A stretch of DNA of 64,000 nt from Roseibium sp. (GTDB lineage: Bacteria > Pseudomonadota > Alphaproteobacteria > Rhizobiales > Stappiaceae), in contig JAEPNV010000005.1 of the NCBI GenBank assembly GCA_017643215.1, forward strand, positions 124,001-188,000, given 5' to 3'. The translations under genes and the position numbers were made by a program. Under the pieces are notes generated by a model that saw nothing but the letters and a program-made list of their open reading frames with translations, was not told where the DNA came from and did no database searches. Each line of letters opens with the position of its first letter. The first letter of the stretch is position 1. This document shows positions 1 to 8,431 of the stretch, one piece after another.

Positions 1-60
1 CGCGGCGTGACGGTCCCGGCGCACACCGTCGGCGGGCCCGGGCTCAAAGGTCCGACCTAG
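1..60 (+). CDS. Possible 3' end of a gene entering from the left edge
   Basis: Frame 1 is open from the first base and ends at a TAG at 58-60, giving about 19 residues that end in GGPGLKGPT. It would converge on the IclR gene and overlap its stop by two bases. The stretch is too short to assign to a family, and an open frame of this length can arise by chance in GC-rich DNA. Confidence 0.2.
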   Translation, partial: RGVTVPAHTVGGPGLKGPT

Positions 61-848
61 GCCGGCGTTGCGGCGTCACCGGGAAACCCCAGCCGGGCTG
101 ACAAGTCCTGTGCGTGCAGCTTGACGGTCTTGGAAATTTCCTCAACGGCACCGGGCATCAGTTCCCAGGCGGTCCCGCTGACGCTGATGGCCGCGAAGGC
201 AGTGCCGGATTCGTTGAAAATGGGGGCCGCGACACAGCGGATGCCGATGTTGTGTTCCTCATTGTCGACCGAGTAGCCGCGCCCGACGATCGCTTCCATT
301 TCGCGGTCAAAGGCGCACCGATCGACGATGGTGTTGCCGGTGAACCTGATCAACTCGGCGCTGAAGACCCGGTCGATGACCTCTTTGGGCTGATACGCCA
401 GAACCGCCTTGCCCACACCCGTGCAATGGGCCGGTGCCTGCTCCATCAGGTTGAGCGAGGTCGACAATTCCTTGTCCGAGCCGATCTTGCGCACGACGAG
501 CACGCCCTGGCCATCGAAGAGCGCGAGATGGACCGACATGCGCGTGATGCGATGGAGCTCCTCCATCGGGCCGACGGATATCCGGTGCAACTCCATGCTG
601 GCGAGCACGGTGCTGCCGAGGCTGAACAGCTTGAGCCCGAGCCGGTAGCCGCCGCGTCTGCGGTCCTGCTCCAGCAGCCCGGCCGAACGCATCGACGAAA
701 GCAATCGGTGCGCGGTGCTCTGCGGAATGTCCAGGCGGCGGGCGATCTCGCTCACCGACAGCACGTCGTCCCTGACAGAAAAACAGTCAAGGACACGCAT
801 CACCTTGTAGAGGGACTTGATGCCGTCTTCGGTATTCGCTTTCTTCAT
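57..848 (-). CDS. IclR family transcriptional regulator
   Basis: The product is 263 residues, the normal length for IclR regulators. Residues about 15-65 form the winged helix-turn-helix (SVSEIARRLDIPQSTAHRLL is typical), followed by the IclR effector-binding domain, which includes VGKAVLAY and a late RGYSVDNEE block. The family controls catabolic operons for aromatic or short organic acids. The gene diverges from the FAD-linked hydroxyacid dehydrogenase and TRAP transporter genes across a 423-bp region, so it most likely controls that unit. The effector cannot be read from sequence. The ATG at 848 gives a complete N-terminus. Confidence 0.9.
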   Translation of the reverse strand: MKKANTEDGIKSLYKVMRVLDCFSVRDDVLSVSEIARRLDIPQSTAHRLLSSMRSAGLLEQDRRRGGYRLGLKLFSLGSTVLASMELHRISVGPMEELHRITRMSVHLALFDGQGVLVVRKIGSDKELSTSLNLMEQAPAHCTGVGKAVLAYQPKEVIDRVFSAELIRFTGNTIVDRCAFDREMEAIVGRGYSVDNEEHNIGIRCVAAPIFNESGTAFAAISVSGTAWELMPGAVEEISKTVKLHAQDLSARLGFPGDAATPA

Positions 849-1271
849 CTCACCTCAACCGAACAATCAAGCGGCCCGACCATCGAGACGGCCTCCAAGT
901 CGGCGCTTCCGCTAACCTTCATGGCAACGCTTTCTGCCTCATCTCGACCGCCGGGCCAATTGAAAGTCAAGGTCGGCGGCTGATCTTGCAAGGCAGCGGC
1001 CGCAACGCCTGGACCTTGCCCGCGCCCGCTGACCACCGCGATGGCGCCAAACCGGCGGCCAACCTGGCGCCGCTCCTTTATCATTATTCGGGATAAAAAG
1101 TCGAATTTTCTGTATATTTTGACCCAAAGCGCCTGTCAAACCCGAAAAATTATCAATTATCAGCTTGGAAATCTTATTATAGTCCGTATTGTGGGATAAG
1201 AAAGTTCCGCTTGACGCGTTTCGAACGATGGCGCGCCGGGCGCCGGTGACGGACCCCATTGGAGTGGGATC
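849..1271. other. Divergent control region between IclR gene and dehydrogenase/TRAP operon
   Basis: This 423-bp gene-free stretch is GC-rich near the IclR gene and clearly AT-rich from about 1080 to 1200, as expected of promoters and operators. It contains an imperfect palindrome at 1096-1109. No confident -35/-10 pair was found, and short open frames across it show no recognisable protein. Confidence 0.6.
1096..1109. promoter_or_regulatory. Candidate IclR operator (imperfect palindrome)
   Basis: The 14-bp sequence AAAAGTCGAATTTT matches its own reverse complement at 12 of 14 positions. It sits in the AT-rich part of the divergent region, where an IclR dimer would be expected to bind. Assignment is by position and symmetry only. 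Confidence 0.3.
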
Positions 1272-2684
1272 ATGTGGGCAGGGGTGTCGGACAGATCACG
1301 GATCATCGATCTGCTCCGTGACAGACTTGAGCGGCGAACGGGTCTGGCCGTCGAGACACGCCCGTCCGCGCTCGCCCATTTCGCAGGCGGCGAGGGCATG
1401 CCGTATAGCTGCCTTGCCGACGCGGCCGTCTCGCCGACGAGCACCGAAGAGGTGTCGGCGGCCGTCACCGCCGCCGCCGCTCTCGGCGTTCCGGTGACCT
1501 GTCATGGCGCCGGCAGTTCGCTTGAAGGACAGGTGGTGCCAGTCTACGGCGGACTGGTGATCGACACATCGAAGATGGGGCGGGTTCTGCGCGTGTCGCA
1601 GGAGGCTTTGGATTGCACCGTGCAGGCCGGTGTTCGGCGCAAGGACCTCAATGCCCGGTTACGGGACACGGGGCTCTTCTTTCCCGTCGACCCGGGCGCT
1701 GACGCCACGATCGGCGGGATGGTCTCGACCCGCGCGTCCGGCACGAACGCGATCCGCTATGGAACCATGAAGGAAAACGTGCTCGGTCTTACCGTCGTGC
1801 TGCCGGATGGCGCCGTGGTCCGCACGGGCAGCCGGGCGCGCAAATCCGCCGTTGGCTACGATTTGACGGCCCTTTTTGTGGGAGCGGAGGGAACTCTGGG
1901 CATCGTAACCGACGTTACGCTCAAGCTGTCGCCGCGGCCGTCGTTTAGCCTGTCCGGCTTCTGTCAGTTTGACCACCTCGACGAGGCCCTGGCGGTCGTT
2001 TCCCAGGCGCTTCTCCAAGGCTTGGAGCCGTCGCGCATCGAATTGCTCGACCGGGTTCAAACGGCGGCCTGCGCCCGCCTTTGCGGGCTTGATGACCTGC
2101 GCGAGGCCGCCATGATCATGTATGAATTCGCCGGCGAGGGAGACGATGTCAGGCGCCGGGCCGATGGCTTTTCCGCGCTTTGCCTGGAGGAAGCCGGCGC
2201 CAGGACGCACGGCTTTGACACCCCCGAAACCCATGCCCGGTATTGGGGCGCGCGTGAACGGTGTTATGAGGCGGCGCTGAGCTTGGCGCCGGGCAAGAAG
2301 AACATGGGGACGGATGCATGTGTGCCGCTGGATCGATTGGCCGAGTGCATTTTGAAGACCAGGGAAATGATCGACAATTCGGGCCTGATCGCGCCGCTTG
2401 TCGGCCATGTCGGTGATGGTAACTTCCACCTTGGGATCCTTTTCGATCCCGGCGATGCGGCCGAGACCGCAAGGGCGGAACGCCTATGCGCGGAGGTCGC
2501 CGGGCTTGCCATCACCATGGGCGGCGCGTGCTCGGGCGAACATGGCATCGGATTGCACAAGCGCCACCTGATGAGGCGCCAGCACGGCGACGCGCTCGCG
2601 CTCATGCGGGCGATCAAGTCGGCGATCGATCCTGCTTCGATCATGAATCCGGGGAAAATCCTTCCTCCGGTCAATGCCGGCTGA
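1272..2684 (+). CDS. FAD-linked 2-hydroxyacid dehydrogenase (D-lactate dehydrogenase/GlcD type)
   Basis: A 470-residue member of the PCMH-type FAD-binding oxidoreductases, which oxidise 2-hydroxyacids such as D-lactate, glycolate or D-2-hydroxyglutarate to 2-oxoacids and pass electrons to quinone or cytochrome c. FAD-binding landmarks are CHGAGSSLEGQ, VDPGADATIGGM, the NAIRYGTMKENVLG block and VGAEGTLGIVT. The C-terminal FAD-oxidase domain has HVGDGNFH and SGEHGIGLHKR, which carry substrate and metal ligands. A GGAG motif lies about 9 bases before the ATG. It is followed by a TRAP transporter, implying that the imported acid is its substrate. The exact substrate is unknown. Confidence 0.88.
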   Translation: MWAGVSDRSRIIDLLRDRLERRTGLAVETRPSALAHFAGGEGMPYSCLADAAVSPTSTEEVSAAVTAAAALGVPVTCHGAGSSLEGQVVPVYGGLVIDTSKMGRVLRVSQEALDCTVQAGVRRKDLNARLRDTGLFFPVDPGADATIGGMVSTRASGTNAIRYGTMKENVLGLTVVLPDGAVVRTGSRARKSAVGYDLTALFVGAEGTLGIVTDVTLKLSPRPSFSLSGFCQFDHLDEALAVVSQALLQGLEPSRIELLDRVQTAACARLCGLDDLREAAMIMYEFAGEGDDVRRRADGFSALCLEEAGARTHGFDTPETHARYWGARERCYEAALSLAPGKKNMGTDACVPLDRLAECILKTREMIDNSGLIAPLVGHVGDGNFHLGILFDPGDAAETARAERLCAEVAGLAITMGGACSGEHGIGLHKRHLMRRQHGDALALMRAIKSAIDPASIMNPGKILPPVNAG

Positions 2685-2732
2685 CCTGTCGGTCACCGGT
2701 TAAACCTGATCCAACATGGGAGGTTAATGGAT

Positions 2733-3758
2733 ATGAAACAATTTGCGATGGCGGCCACACTGGCCTTGACGACGGCCTTTGGAGCCACCACAGCCGCGGC
2801 CGAGATGACAGTCAAGGCGGCCTGGTCCGATCCCAACGATCCGCAGATCGCCCCCACGTCGGCATTCATGCAGGTCTTTGAAGCGTCGCTCGAACGGTTT
2901 TCGGGCGGTGCATTTGATGTTGAACTGTTCCCGAACGGGCAGCTCGGCGACCAGGCCGCGACCGTGCAGCAAGTCCGGCGCGGCGACATCCAGTTCGCCA
3001 ATGTCGTGTCCGGCGTTGTTGCCTCGCTGCTCTATGACCGGCTGAGCGTGCTCGACATGCCGTATCTGTTTGAGTCGCGGGCCCATTTTAGGGCGGCCAT
3101 GTCCAACGAAAACACCTATATCGCCGCCCTGCTCGACGACGTGGCGAAAGAAACCGGCGTGCGCATCCTGTTCCTGCAGCCCTATGGTTTCCGGAACATG
3201 ACCACCAAGGAGACGCGGGTTGCCGGACCCGCCGACCTTGAGGGCCTGGAAATGCGCACCATGAGCGTGGTACCGCACCAGAAGATGATGGAAGCGCTGG
3301 GCGCCAACCCGGTGCCGATTCCCTTCCTTGAACTCTATACCAGCCTGCAGACCGGCGTGGTGGACGGCCAGGAGAACACACCCGCCAACATCGTGATCCA
3401 GAACTTCGATCAGGTGCAGGGCCATATGACCGAAACCCAGCATGTGATGACGACCGCCGCGTTCATCACCAACGAACCCTGGTTTCAAGGCCTTTCCGAA
3501 GACGAGCGCACGGCCATCCGGCATGCGGGCGAAGAGGCGATGCTGGCCTATGACGGCGTCGGCGCGGTGCAGGATATGCTATCGGTAACCAAAATCCGCG
3601 AAAAAGGCGTCGAGGTTTACACCCCCACACCTGCGGAAATGGAACGGTTCCGCGCCGCCGTTGCCGAGCCGACCAAGGCTTGGGCGGTGGAGAATTTCGG
3701 CGAGGACTTCGTTGCCGCGTTCTTTGCGCACATGCAACAGTTCAAAGGCGCTTTTTGA
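2733..3758 (+). CDS. dctP: TRAP transporter solute-binding protein, DctP family
   Basis: The periplasmic binding component of a tripartite ATP-independent transporter, about 340 residues with a Sec signal peptide ending near TTAAA. Family landmarks include QVRRGDIQFANV, LEMRTMSV with the substrate-carboxylate arginine, and LYTSLQTGVVDGQENTPANI. The GGGAGG Shine-Dalgarno at 2718-2723 is 9 nt from the ATG at 2733 but only 3 nt from an in-frame ATG at 2727, so the later start is preferred. It is the first transporter gene after the hydroxyacid dehydrogenase, with dctQ and dctM following. The ligand is probably a hydroxy- or dicarboxylate, by inference. Confidence 0.92.
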   Translation: MKQFAMAATLALTTAFGATTAAAEMTVKAAWSDPNDPQIAPTSAFMQVFEASLERFSGGAFDVELFPNGQLGDQAATVQQVRRGDIQFANVVSGVVASLLYDRLSVLDMPYLFESRAHFRAAMSNENTYIAALLDDVAKETGVRILFLQPYGFRNMTTKETRVAGPADLEGLEMRTMSVVPHQKMMEALGANPVPIPFLELYTSLQTGVVDGQENTPANIVIQNFDQVQGHMTETQHVMTTAAFITNEPWFQGLSEDERTAIRHAGEEAMLAYDGVGAVQDMLSVTKIREKGVEVYTPTPAEMERFRAAVAEPTKAWAVENFGEDFVAAFFAHMQQFKGAF

Positions 3759-3780
3759 GCTTTTGGATCGGCCGCAACAG

Positions 3781-3802
3781 CCGGAGGCGGCCCCGCCTCC
3801 GG
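3781..3802 (+). promoter_or_regulatory. Perfect hairpin between dctP and dctQ
   Basis: Two 10-base arms (3781-3790 and 3793-3802) are exact reverse complements around two central C residues, giving a very stable GC hairpin with no T tract. In binding-protein transporter operons such elements stabilise or partly terminate the upstream message so that the binding protein is made in excess. That role is inferred here. Confidence 0.6.
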
Positions 3803-3822
3803 CCAATAGGCAAGGATGCCAT

Positions 3823-4350
3823 ATGTCTACGGGTCGGTTGGCGCTGACATTGGAACGGATTGATCGGGCCATCCAGCTGGCGACCGGTCTGGCCGTCGCG
3901 CTGTCGCTGCTGGTGATGTTCGCGTCGGTCGCCTACCTCGTGGCGGGCCGCTATTTCTTTGGCCTGTCGGTGTTCTGGGGAGAGGAACTGGCCCGCTATG
4001 CCATGATCTACATGGCGTTCTTGGGGGCATCGACCGCGCTGCGCTCCGGTCAGCACCCGCGCTTGACCCTGTTTTACGACATGATGCCCGCCGTGGCGCA
4101 GGCCGTCATCCGCCTGTGCATCAATATCGCCCTGATCATGATCGCCGTTCTATTGATCCGCTACGGCTACGCCTTCTTCGCGTTCGACGGCATCATGCGC
4201 ACGCCGGCACTGCGCATCCGCTATTACTGGGTCTTTGCGATCGTGCCGATCGGCGGCGTTTTGCTGCTCTACCACATCTTCGCCAGCCGGTTCTTCGCCG
4301 CCCGCTTCAGCATCGTCGGCGACGACGATCTGTCCTCAGAGAAACGTTAG
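3823..4350 (+). CDS. dctQ: TRAP transporter small permease, DctQ family
   Basis: The product is 175 residues, typical of the small membrane subunit, with four predicted hydrophobic segments at about 18-40, 52-72, 90-110 and 130-152 and the family signature FGLSVFWGEELARYAMIYMAF. It pairs with DctM to form the Na+- or H+-driven importer. The frame stays open upstream into dctP, but the ATG at 3823 is preceded by AAGGA at about 7 nt and gives a normal N-terminus. Its TAG stop abuts the dctM ATG. Confidence 0.9.
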   Translation: MSTGRLALTLERIDRAIQLATGLAVALSLLVMFASVAYLVAGRYFFGLSVFWGEELARYAMIYMAFLGASTALRSGQHPRLTLFYDMMPAVAQAVIRLCINIALIMIAVLLIRYGYAFFAFDGIMRTPALRIRYYWVFAIVPIGGVLLLYHIFASRFFAARFSIVGDDDLSSEKR

Positions 4351-5637
4351 ATGACGCCATTTGTCGCCATGCTTGGCTGCTTCGTGCTGTTGGTGGCCAT
4401 GAGCGTCCCCCTGGCCTTTTCCATGATCCTGTCCTGCGCGGTCTATCTGCTGATGTCGGGCAATTCGCTGACGCTGCTGATCCAGCAGCTGTTCAGTGGT
4501 CTGGACATTTTCACGATCATGGCGATCCCCTTCTTCATGCTGGCCGGCGATCTGATGGTCGCTTCGGGAACCGCCGACCGGCTCTTGCGCTTCGCCCAGC
4601 TTCTTGTCGGACGGCTTCGCGGCGGCACCGGCTATGTCAATATCGTGGCCAGCATGCTGTTTGGTGGCTGTTCGGGTTCCGCGATCGCCGACATTGCCGC
4701 GCTTGGCCGTACCCAGGTCGGAATGATGGAAAAGAGCGGCTTCACGCGCGAATTCAGCGCGGCGCTGACGCTCGCCACCTCGATCAAGGGCGCGATCATC
4801 CCGCCTTCGATCCCGATCGTTCTGGTCGGCGCCGTATCGGGAACGTCGATCGGCGGCATGCTGATTGGCGGCCTGGTTCCCGGACTGCTTGTGGGGCTTG
4901 CGCTCGCGGTCGCTGTTTATTGGACGACGCGGCACGCTGCGGTCGCCGCCGGCGACCCGATGACCGGCCGGCAGAAGCTGCGCATCGTGTTCGAATCGAT
5001 CCCCTTCCTGATGATGCCGATCATCATCCTGGGCGGTATCCTATCGGGCGTGTTCACGCCCACCGAAGCCTCAGCCGCCGCGGTCGCCTGGGGGTTTGGG
5101 CTGTGGCTGTTCGAACAAAAGGGCCGGCCGGACATGAGGCAATTGTTCCAGATCCTTTTGCGCAGCGGAACGCTTTCGGGCGCGGTGCTGCTGCTCACGG
5201 GTGCTGCCAACGTGTTTTCCTGGGTCCTGGCGAGCGAAAAGGTGCCGGCCCAGATCGCTTCGATGGTGTTTTCCATCACCAGCGAGCCGATCCTGATCCT
5301 GCTGATCATCATGGTCTTCCTGCTGCTTTGGGGGATGGTGATGGACATGCTTCCGGCGATCTTCATCGTCATTCCGATCATGCTGCCGCTGGCCGCCGAG
5401 ATCGGCGTCGATCCGGTTCACTTCGGTGTCATCTGTACGTTCAATCTCGTTATCGGCCTGATCACGCCGCCCTACGGGACCGCGCTGTTTACAGGCTCGA
5501 TCGTGCTGAACATGCCGATCGAGAAGATCGTCCGGCATATCTTTCCGTTCTTTTGCGCAGCCGTTGCGGTCCTCTTGATCATCACCTTCGTGCCTGAAAC
5601 CGTTTTGTTCCTGCCGCGGGTGCTTAACCTTTTGTGA
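4351..5637 (+). CDS. dctM: TRAP transporter large permease, DctM family
   Basis: A 428-residue, highly hydrophobic protein with about 11-12 membrane segments, the normal size of DctM. Conserved blocks are FTIMAIPFFMLAGDLM, GGCSGSAIADIAALG, SIKGAIIPPSIPIVL and GLITPPYGTALF. It forms the transport channel with DctQ and is fed by DctP. Its ATG follows directly on the dctQ stop, indicating translational coupling. It ends the dehydrogenase-TRAP transcription unit; the next gene is convergent. Confidence 0.93.
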   Translation: MTPFVAMLGCFVLLVAMSVPLAFSMILSCAVYLLMSGNSLTLLIQQLFSGLDIFTIMAIPFFMLAGDLMVASGTADRLLRFAQLLVGRLRGGTGYVNIVASMLFGGCSGSAIADIAALGRTQVGMMEKSGFTREFSAALTLATSIKGAIIPPSIPIVLVGAVSGTSIGGMLIGGLVPGLLVGLALAVAVYWTTRHAAVAAGDPMTGRQKLRIVFESIPFLMMPIIILGGILSGVFTPTEASAAAVAWGFGLWLFEQKGRPDMRQLFQILLRSGTLSGAVLLLTGAANVFSWVLASEKVPAQIASMVFSITSEPILILLIIMVFLLLWGMVMDMLPAIFIVIPIMLPLAAEIGVDPVHFGVICTFNLVIGLITPPYGTALFTGSIVLNMPIEKIVRHIFPFFCAAVAVLLIITFVPETVLFLPRVLNLL

Positions 5638-5779
5638 CCGCGCGATGCCGCCATGAGCGTTCATCCTCTGCGAATTGGATGCAGGCGGCACTGGACCTTC
5701 GCGCGGCGCATCGTCCGTCCCATCGAATGATGCCGCGTTGTGCCCGATTGGAGCCCAGCGGACCTCCGCTGCGGGTGCT

Positions 5780-6484
5780 CTAAACGGCCGGATCGGGAAC
5801 GGGAGCGATGAGCCTGAAACCCGACCAGGCGAGCGTTTCAGACAGCCGCACGGCCGATGTGACCCCGTCGATCACCGGCACACCGAACCTTTCCGTCAGG
5901 TCCGCCGCAAGGTCCGCCATTCCCGCGCACCCCAGTGCAATCGCCCCGATCCCGTCTTCCTTCAGCGCCGTTTCAATTTCCCGTTCGATCCTGAGGCGGG
6001 CATCGCTTGTGGGGTCTTCCAAATCCAACACCGGCACGCGCGCCGCGCGCACCTTTGCGCACCGTCCGGCAAGCCCCGTGCGGACGAGATTGTCCTCCAG
6101 AACAGGGACAGACACCGGTAATGTGGTGACAACGGAAAATTTTGGTGCCGCGACCGAGGCGACGTGATAGGCGGCCTCGCCGATACCGATCACGGGAACA
6201 TGCGATTGCGCCTTCAGCTCCCAAAGGCCCGTGTCATCAAAACAGGCAATGACCACGGCGCTAATGCCGGGATTTGCATTTACCGCGCGCGCGAAGAGGT
6301 CAAACAGGCCGGGCAAAGCGGCCTCGCCATCTGCCGGTCCTTGAATGGCAGCGGGTCCTTCTTGCGGATTGATGGCCGTAATCCGGCTGGTCGGACCGGC
6401 CGCGGCGCGTGCCGCGGCCCCGATCTTTTCCGTCATCGATGCCGTGGTGTTCGGGTTGATGACCAGGATGTGGGTTTCCGTCAT
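5780..6484 (-). CDS. Asp/Glu/hydantoin racemase family protein
   Basis: A 234-residue cofactor-independent racemase of the Asp/Glu/hydantoin superfamily. It begins with the family hallmark VINPNTTASMT and keeps both catalytic cysteines, in VIACFDD and ALGCAGM, which act as paired acid and base. The frame extends 30 codons further upstream, but those residues are unlike the family, so the ATG at 6484 is chosen. It is the last gene of the ABC transporter operon, about 120 bp after the second permease, so it probably racemises the imported compound or its product. Hydantoin racemase, allantoin racemase or a related activity are all possible. Confidence 0.82.
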   Translation of the reverse strand: MTETHILVINPNTTASMTEKIGAAARAAAGPTSRITAINPQEGPAAIQGPADGEAALPGLFDLFARAVNANPGISAVVIACFDDTGLWELKAQSHVPVIGIGEAAYHVASVAAPKFSVVTTLPVSVPVLEDNLVRTGLAGRCAKVRAARVPVLDLEDPTSDARLRIEREIETALKEDGIGAIALGCAGMADLAADLTERFGVPVIDGVTSAVRLSETLAWSGFRLIAPVPDPAV

Positions 6485-6570
6485 GGGCAGATCGCCCCGT
6501 CCGCATCGCGGCGGCGTGTAAGGAGTGACCCTTTTCGCGCTCTCGCTCCTTGCAGTTGGATGTTTTTTCT

Positions 6571-6608
6571 CCAAACCACGGCCAAATCCTGATCCTCAAC
6601 AGACCCTA
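6571..6608 (-). repeat. Intergenic repeat, copy 1 of 2
   Basis: Positions 6571-6600 are identical to 15331-15360, and the match continues with one mismatch to 6608/15368 (37 of 38). This copy lies between the second ABC permease and the racemase and supplies the permease stop codon (TAG at 6608-6606). Both copies have the same orientation relative to the gene downstream on the minus strand. No inverted partner was seen nearby, so it cannot be called a complete mobile element. Confidence 0.8.
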
Positions 6609-7445
6609 GACCAGGCCTTGACCGGCATCGGAACCGCGGCGGGACCGGCGCCGGTTCATGACCCCGACGACCGCGATAAACAAAGCGATGATCAGGAAAG
6701 AAAACACCGTTGTCAGGGTTCCAAGGGCAAAGATGACCGGCGTCGTCACATTCGTGGTCATGCCGTAGATCTCAAGCGGCAGCGTGTTGTGGCTGCCTGC
6801 GGTCAGCAGCGTTCGGGCAAACTCGTCATAGGAAAGCGTGAAGCCGAACAGGGCGACACCGATCAGCATCGGCGCGATGATCGGCAGCACCACGTGGCGG
6901 ACGGTTTGCCAGGCGCTCGCCCCCTGGTCACGCGCGGCTTCCTCATAGGATTTGTCGAAGCGGTTGAAGACGGCAAACATGATCAAAAGTCCGAACGGCA
7001 GGGTCCAGGTAAGTTGCGACCCAAATCCCGACGTTGACCAATGCACCGTCAAACCCGATTGGGAAAAGATCAGGCCGACACCGAGCGAGACCAGGATCGA
7101 GGGGATCACGAGCGAGGTGATGATCAGGTAGAAGACAATGCCCGAGCCGGGGAAGCGCTTGCGGAACGCGAGCCCGCCCATGACGGACACCACCACCGTT
7201 GTCACCATGACCATCAGCCCCAGCACCAGCGAGCGGCTGAAACTGCCCCAGATATCGCCAACGGCCTGCTGCTCGAACAGGTCGGCGAACCAGTGGACGG
7301 AAACCCCGCGCATGGGGAAGGTCAACCCGCCGCCCGGCCCTTGAAAGGAAAGAATGGCGATTGTGATGGTCGGACCGTACAAAAACACCAGAAAGAGCCC
7401 GAAAAAGGCGGCAAGACCATAGAAGGACCGGGTCCGTTTTTCCAT
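6606..7445 (-). CDS. ABC transporter permease, PotC-like
   Basis: A 279-residue inner-membrane subunit with about six hydrophobic segments and the permease coupling motif EEAARDQGASAWQTVRHVVLP (EAA loop), which contacts the ATPase. It resembles the second permease of spermidine/putrescine/opine-type importers. The frame extends 17 codons upstream into the preceding gene, but the ATG at 7445 has GGAAGGAG at about 9 nt and starts one base after the upstream stop. The C-terminus is rich in Arg and ends inside the repeat at 6571-6608. Confidence 0.88.
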   Translation of the reverse strand: MEKRTRSFYGLAAFFGLFLVFLYGPTITIAILSFQGPGGGLTFPMRGVSVHWFADLFEQQAVGDIWGSFSRSLVLGLMVMVTTVVVSVMGGLAFRKRFPGSGIVFYLIITSLVIPSILVSLGVGLIFSQSGLTVHWSTSGFGSQLTWTLPFGLLIMFAVFNRFDKSYEEAARDQGASAWQTVRHVVLPIIAPMLIGVALFGFTLSYDEFARTLLTAGSHNTLPLEIYGMTTNVTTPVIFALGTLTTVFSFLIIALFIAVVGVMNRRRSRRGSDAGQGLV

Positions 7446-7446
7446 C

Positions 7447-8367
7447 TCAGAGCTCCTTCCGGATGTCGACGAAGCGCAGCAGAATTGCGATGACAATCAG
7501 AACAGTGATCAGGAGAATGACGGCCGTCGCTGCCGCCGACGGGTATTGCAGCAGCGCAATATCGTTCGAGATCAACCTGCCGACATTGGCCTTCTGGCTG
7601 CCCGACATGAAGCGCACGGTGATGAAATCGCCCATCACCAGGGTGATCACAAAGATCGATCCGATCATGATGCCCGGTTTCGTCAGCGGAATGATCACAT
7701 TGACCAGGGTCTGGAATCCGGACGCGCCATTGTCATAGGCGGCCTCGATCAGCGACTTGTCGATGCGCATCATGGTGTTGAAGATCGGCACCACCATGAA
7801 CAGCGTGTAAAGATGCACGAAGGCCAGGATCACCGAAAAATCGGAAAACAGCAGCCACTCAAGCGGTTCGTCGATCACGCCCATGGAGATCAGCGTCGAG
7901 TTGGCGATGCCATTCCGGCCCAAAAACGGAATCCACGAGATCATACGAATGATGTTTGAGGTCCAGAACGGGATCGTGCACAAGAGAAACAGCACGACCT
8001 GCCAGGTCAGCGAACGCACGTGGAAGGCCAGGAAATACGCCACCGTGAAGCCGATCACCAGCGTGATCGCCCAGGTGATCAGCGCGTATTTCACGGTGTT
8101 GAAAAAAACCTGATAGGTGACCGGCGATGTCAGCAGAAACTCATAATTGTCGAACTGGAAGGCGGGATAGATTGAAAATTCCGTGGCGCCCCAAAAGCTG
8201 ACGACCACGATCATGAGGATCGGAAGCACCAGGAAAAAGAGGAGAACCCCGGCGAGCGGCAGGGACAACAGCCAGCCCGCCACGGCATCGGAGACCGGTT
8301 TTCGCGCTATGGCATGGGCCGGCGGGGCGGCCACGGTGGCTTCAGGTGACAATGTCTGATCGGTCAT
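7447..8367 (-). CDS. ABC transporter permease, PotB-like
   Basis: A 306-residue permease with a Pro/Ala-rich cytoplasmic N-terminus, six predicted membrane segments and the EAA coupling loop (IEAAYDNGASGFQTLVNVIIP). The sequence WTSNIIRMISWIPFLGRNGIAN is typical of PotB-type subunits. It sits between the binding-protein gene and the second permease, with one base separating it from the latter, so the two permeases are translated together as a heterodimer. Confidence 0.9.
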   Translation of the reverse strand: MTDQTLSPEATVAAPPAHAIARKPVSDAVAGWLLSLPLAGVLLFFLVLPILMIVVVSFWGATEFSIYPAFQFDNYEFLLTSPVTYQVFFNTVKYALITWAITLVIGFTVAYFLAFHVRSLTWQVVLFLLCTIPFWTSNIIRMISWIPFLGRNGIANSTLISMGVIDEPLEWLLFSDFSVILAFVHLYTLFMVVPIFNTMMRIDKSLIEAAYDNGASGFQTLVNVIIPLTKPGIMIGSIFVITLVMGDFITVRFMSGSQKANVGRLISNDIALLQYPSAAATAVILLITVLIVIAILLRFVDIRKEL

Positions 8368-8389
8368 GGGTTACCGGCACTTGGAAACG

Positions 8390-8414
8390 GCGTCCAGGGC
8401 CTGGCCCTGAACGC
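8390..8414 (-). repeat. REP-like palindrome in the ABC operon, copy 1 of 2
   Basis: Arms 8390-8401 and 8403-8414 are complementary apart from one C-A pair that becomes a G-U pair in the minus-strand transcript, giving a 12-bp stem. The 13-mer at 8389-8401 recurs inverted at 42054-42066 inside another palindrome. It lies just after the binding-protein gene, where it could protect that part of the message. Confidence 0.6.
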
Positions 8415-8431
8415 GCCTTCAGTTCAATCGA

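Noticed and set aside
4116-5597. Long open frame of 493 residues overlapping dctQ and dctM in another frame
   Set aside because: It is a GC-rich shadow frame: the translation is Arg/His/Asp-rich with no family features, while dctM in the true frame has clear TRAP motifs.
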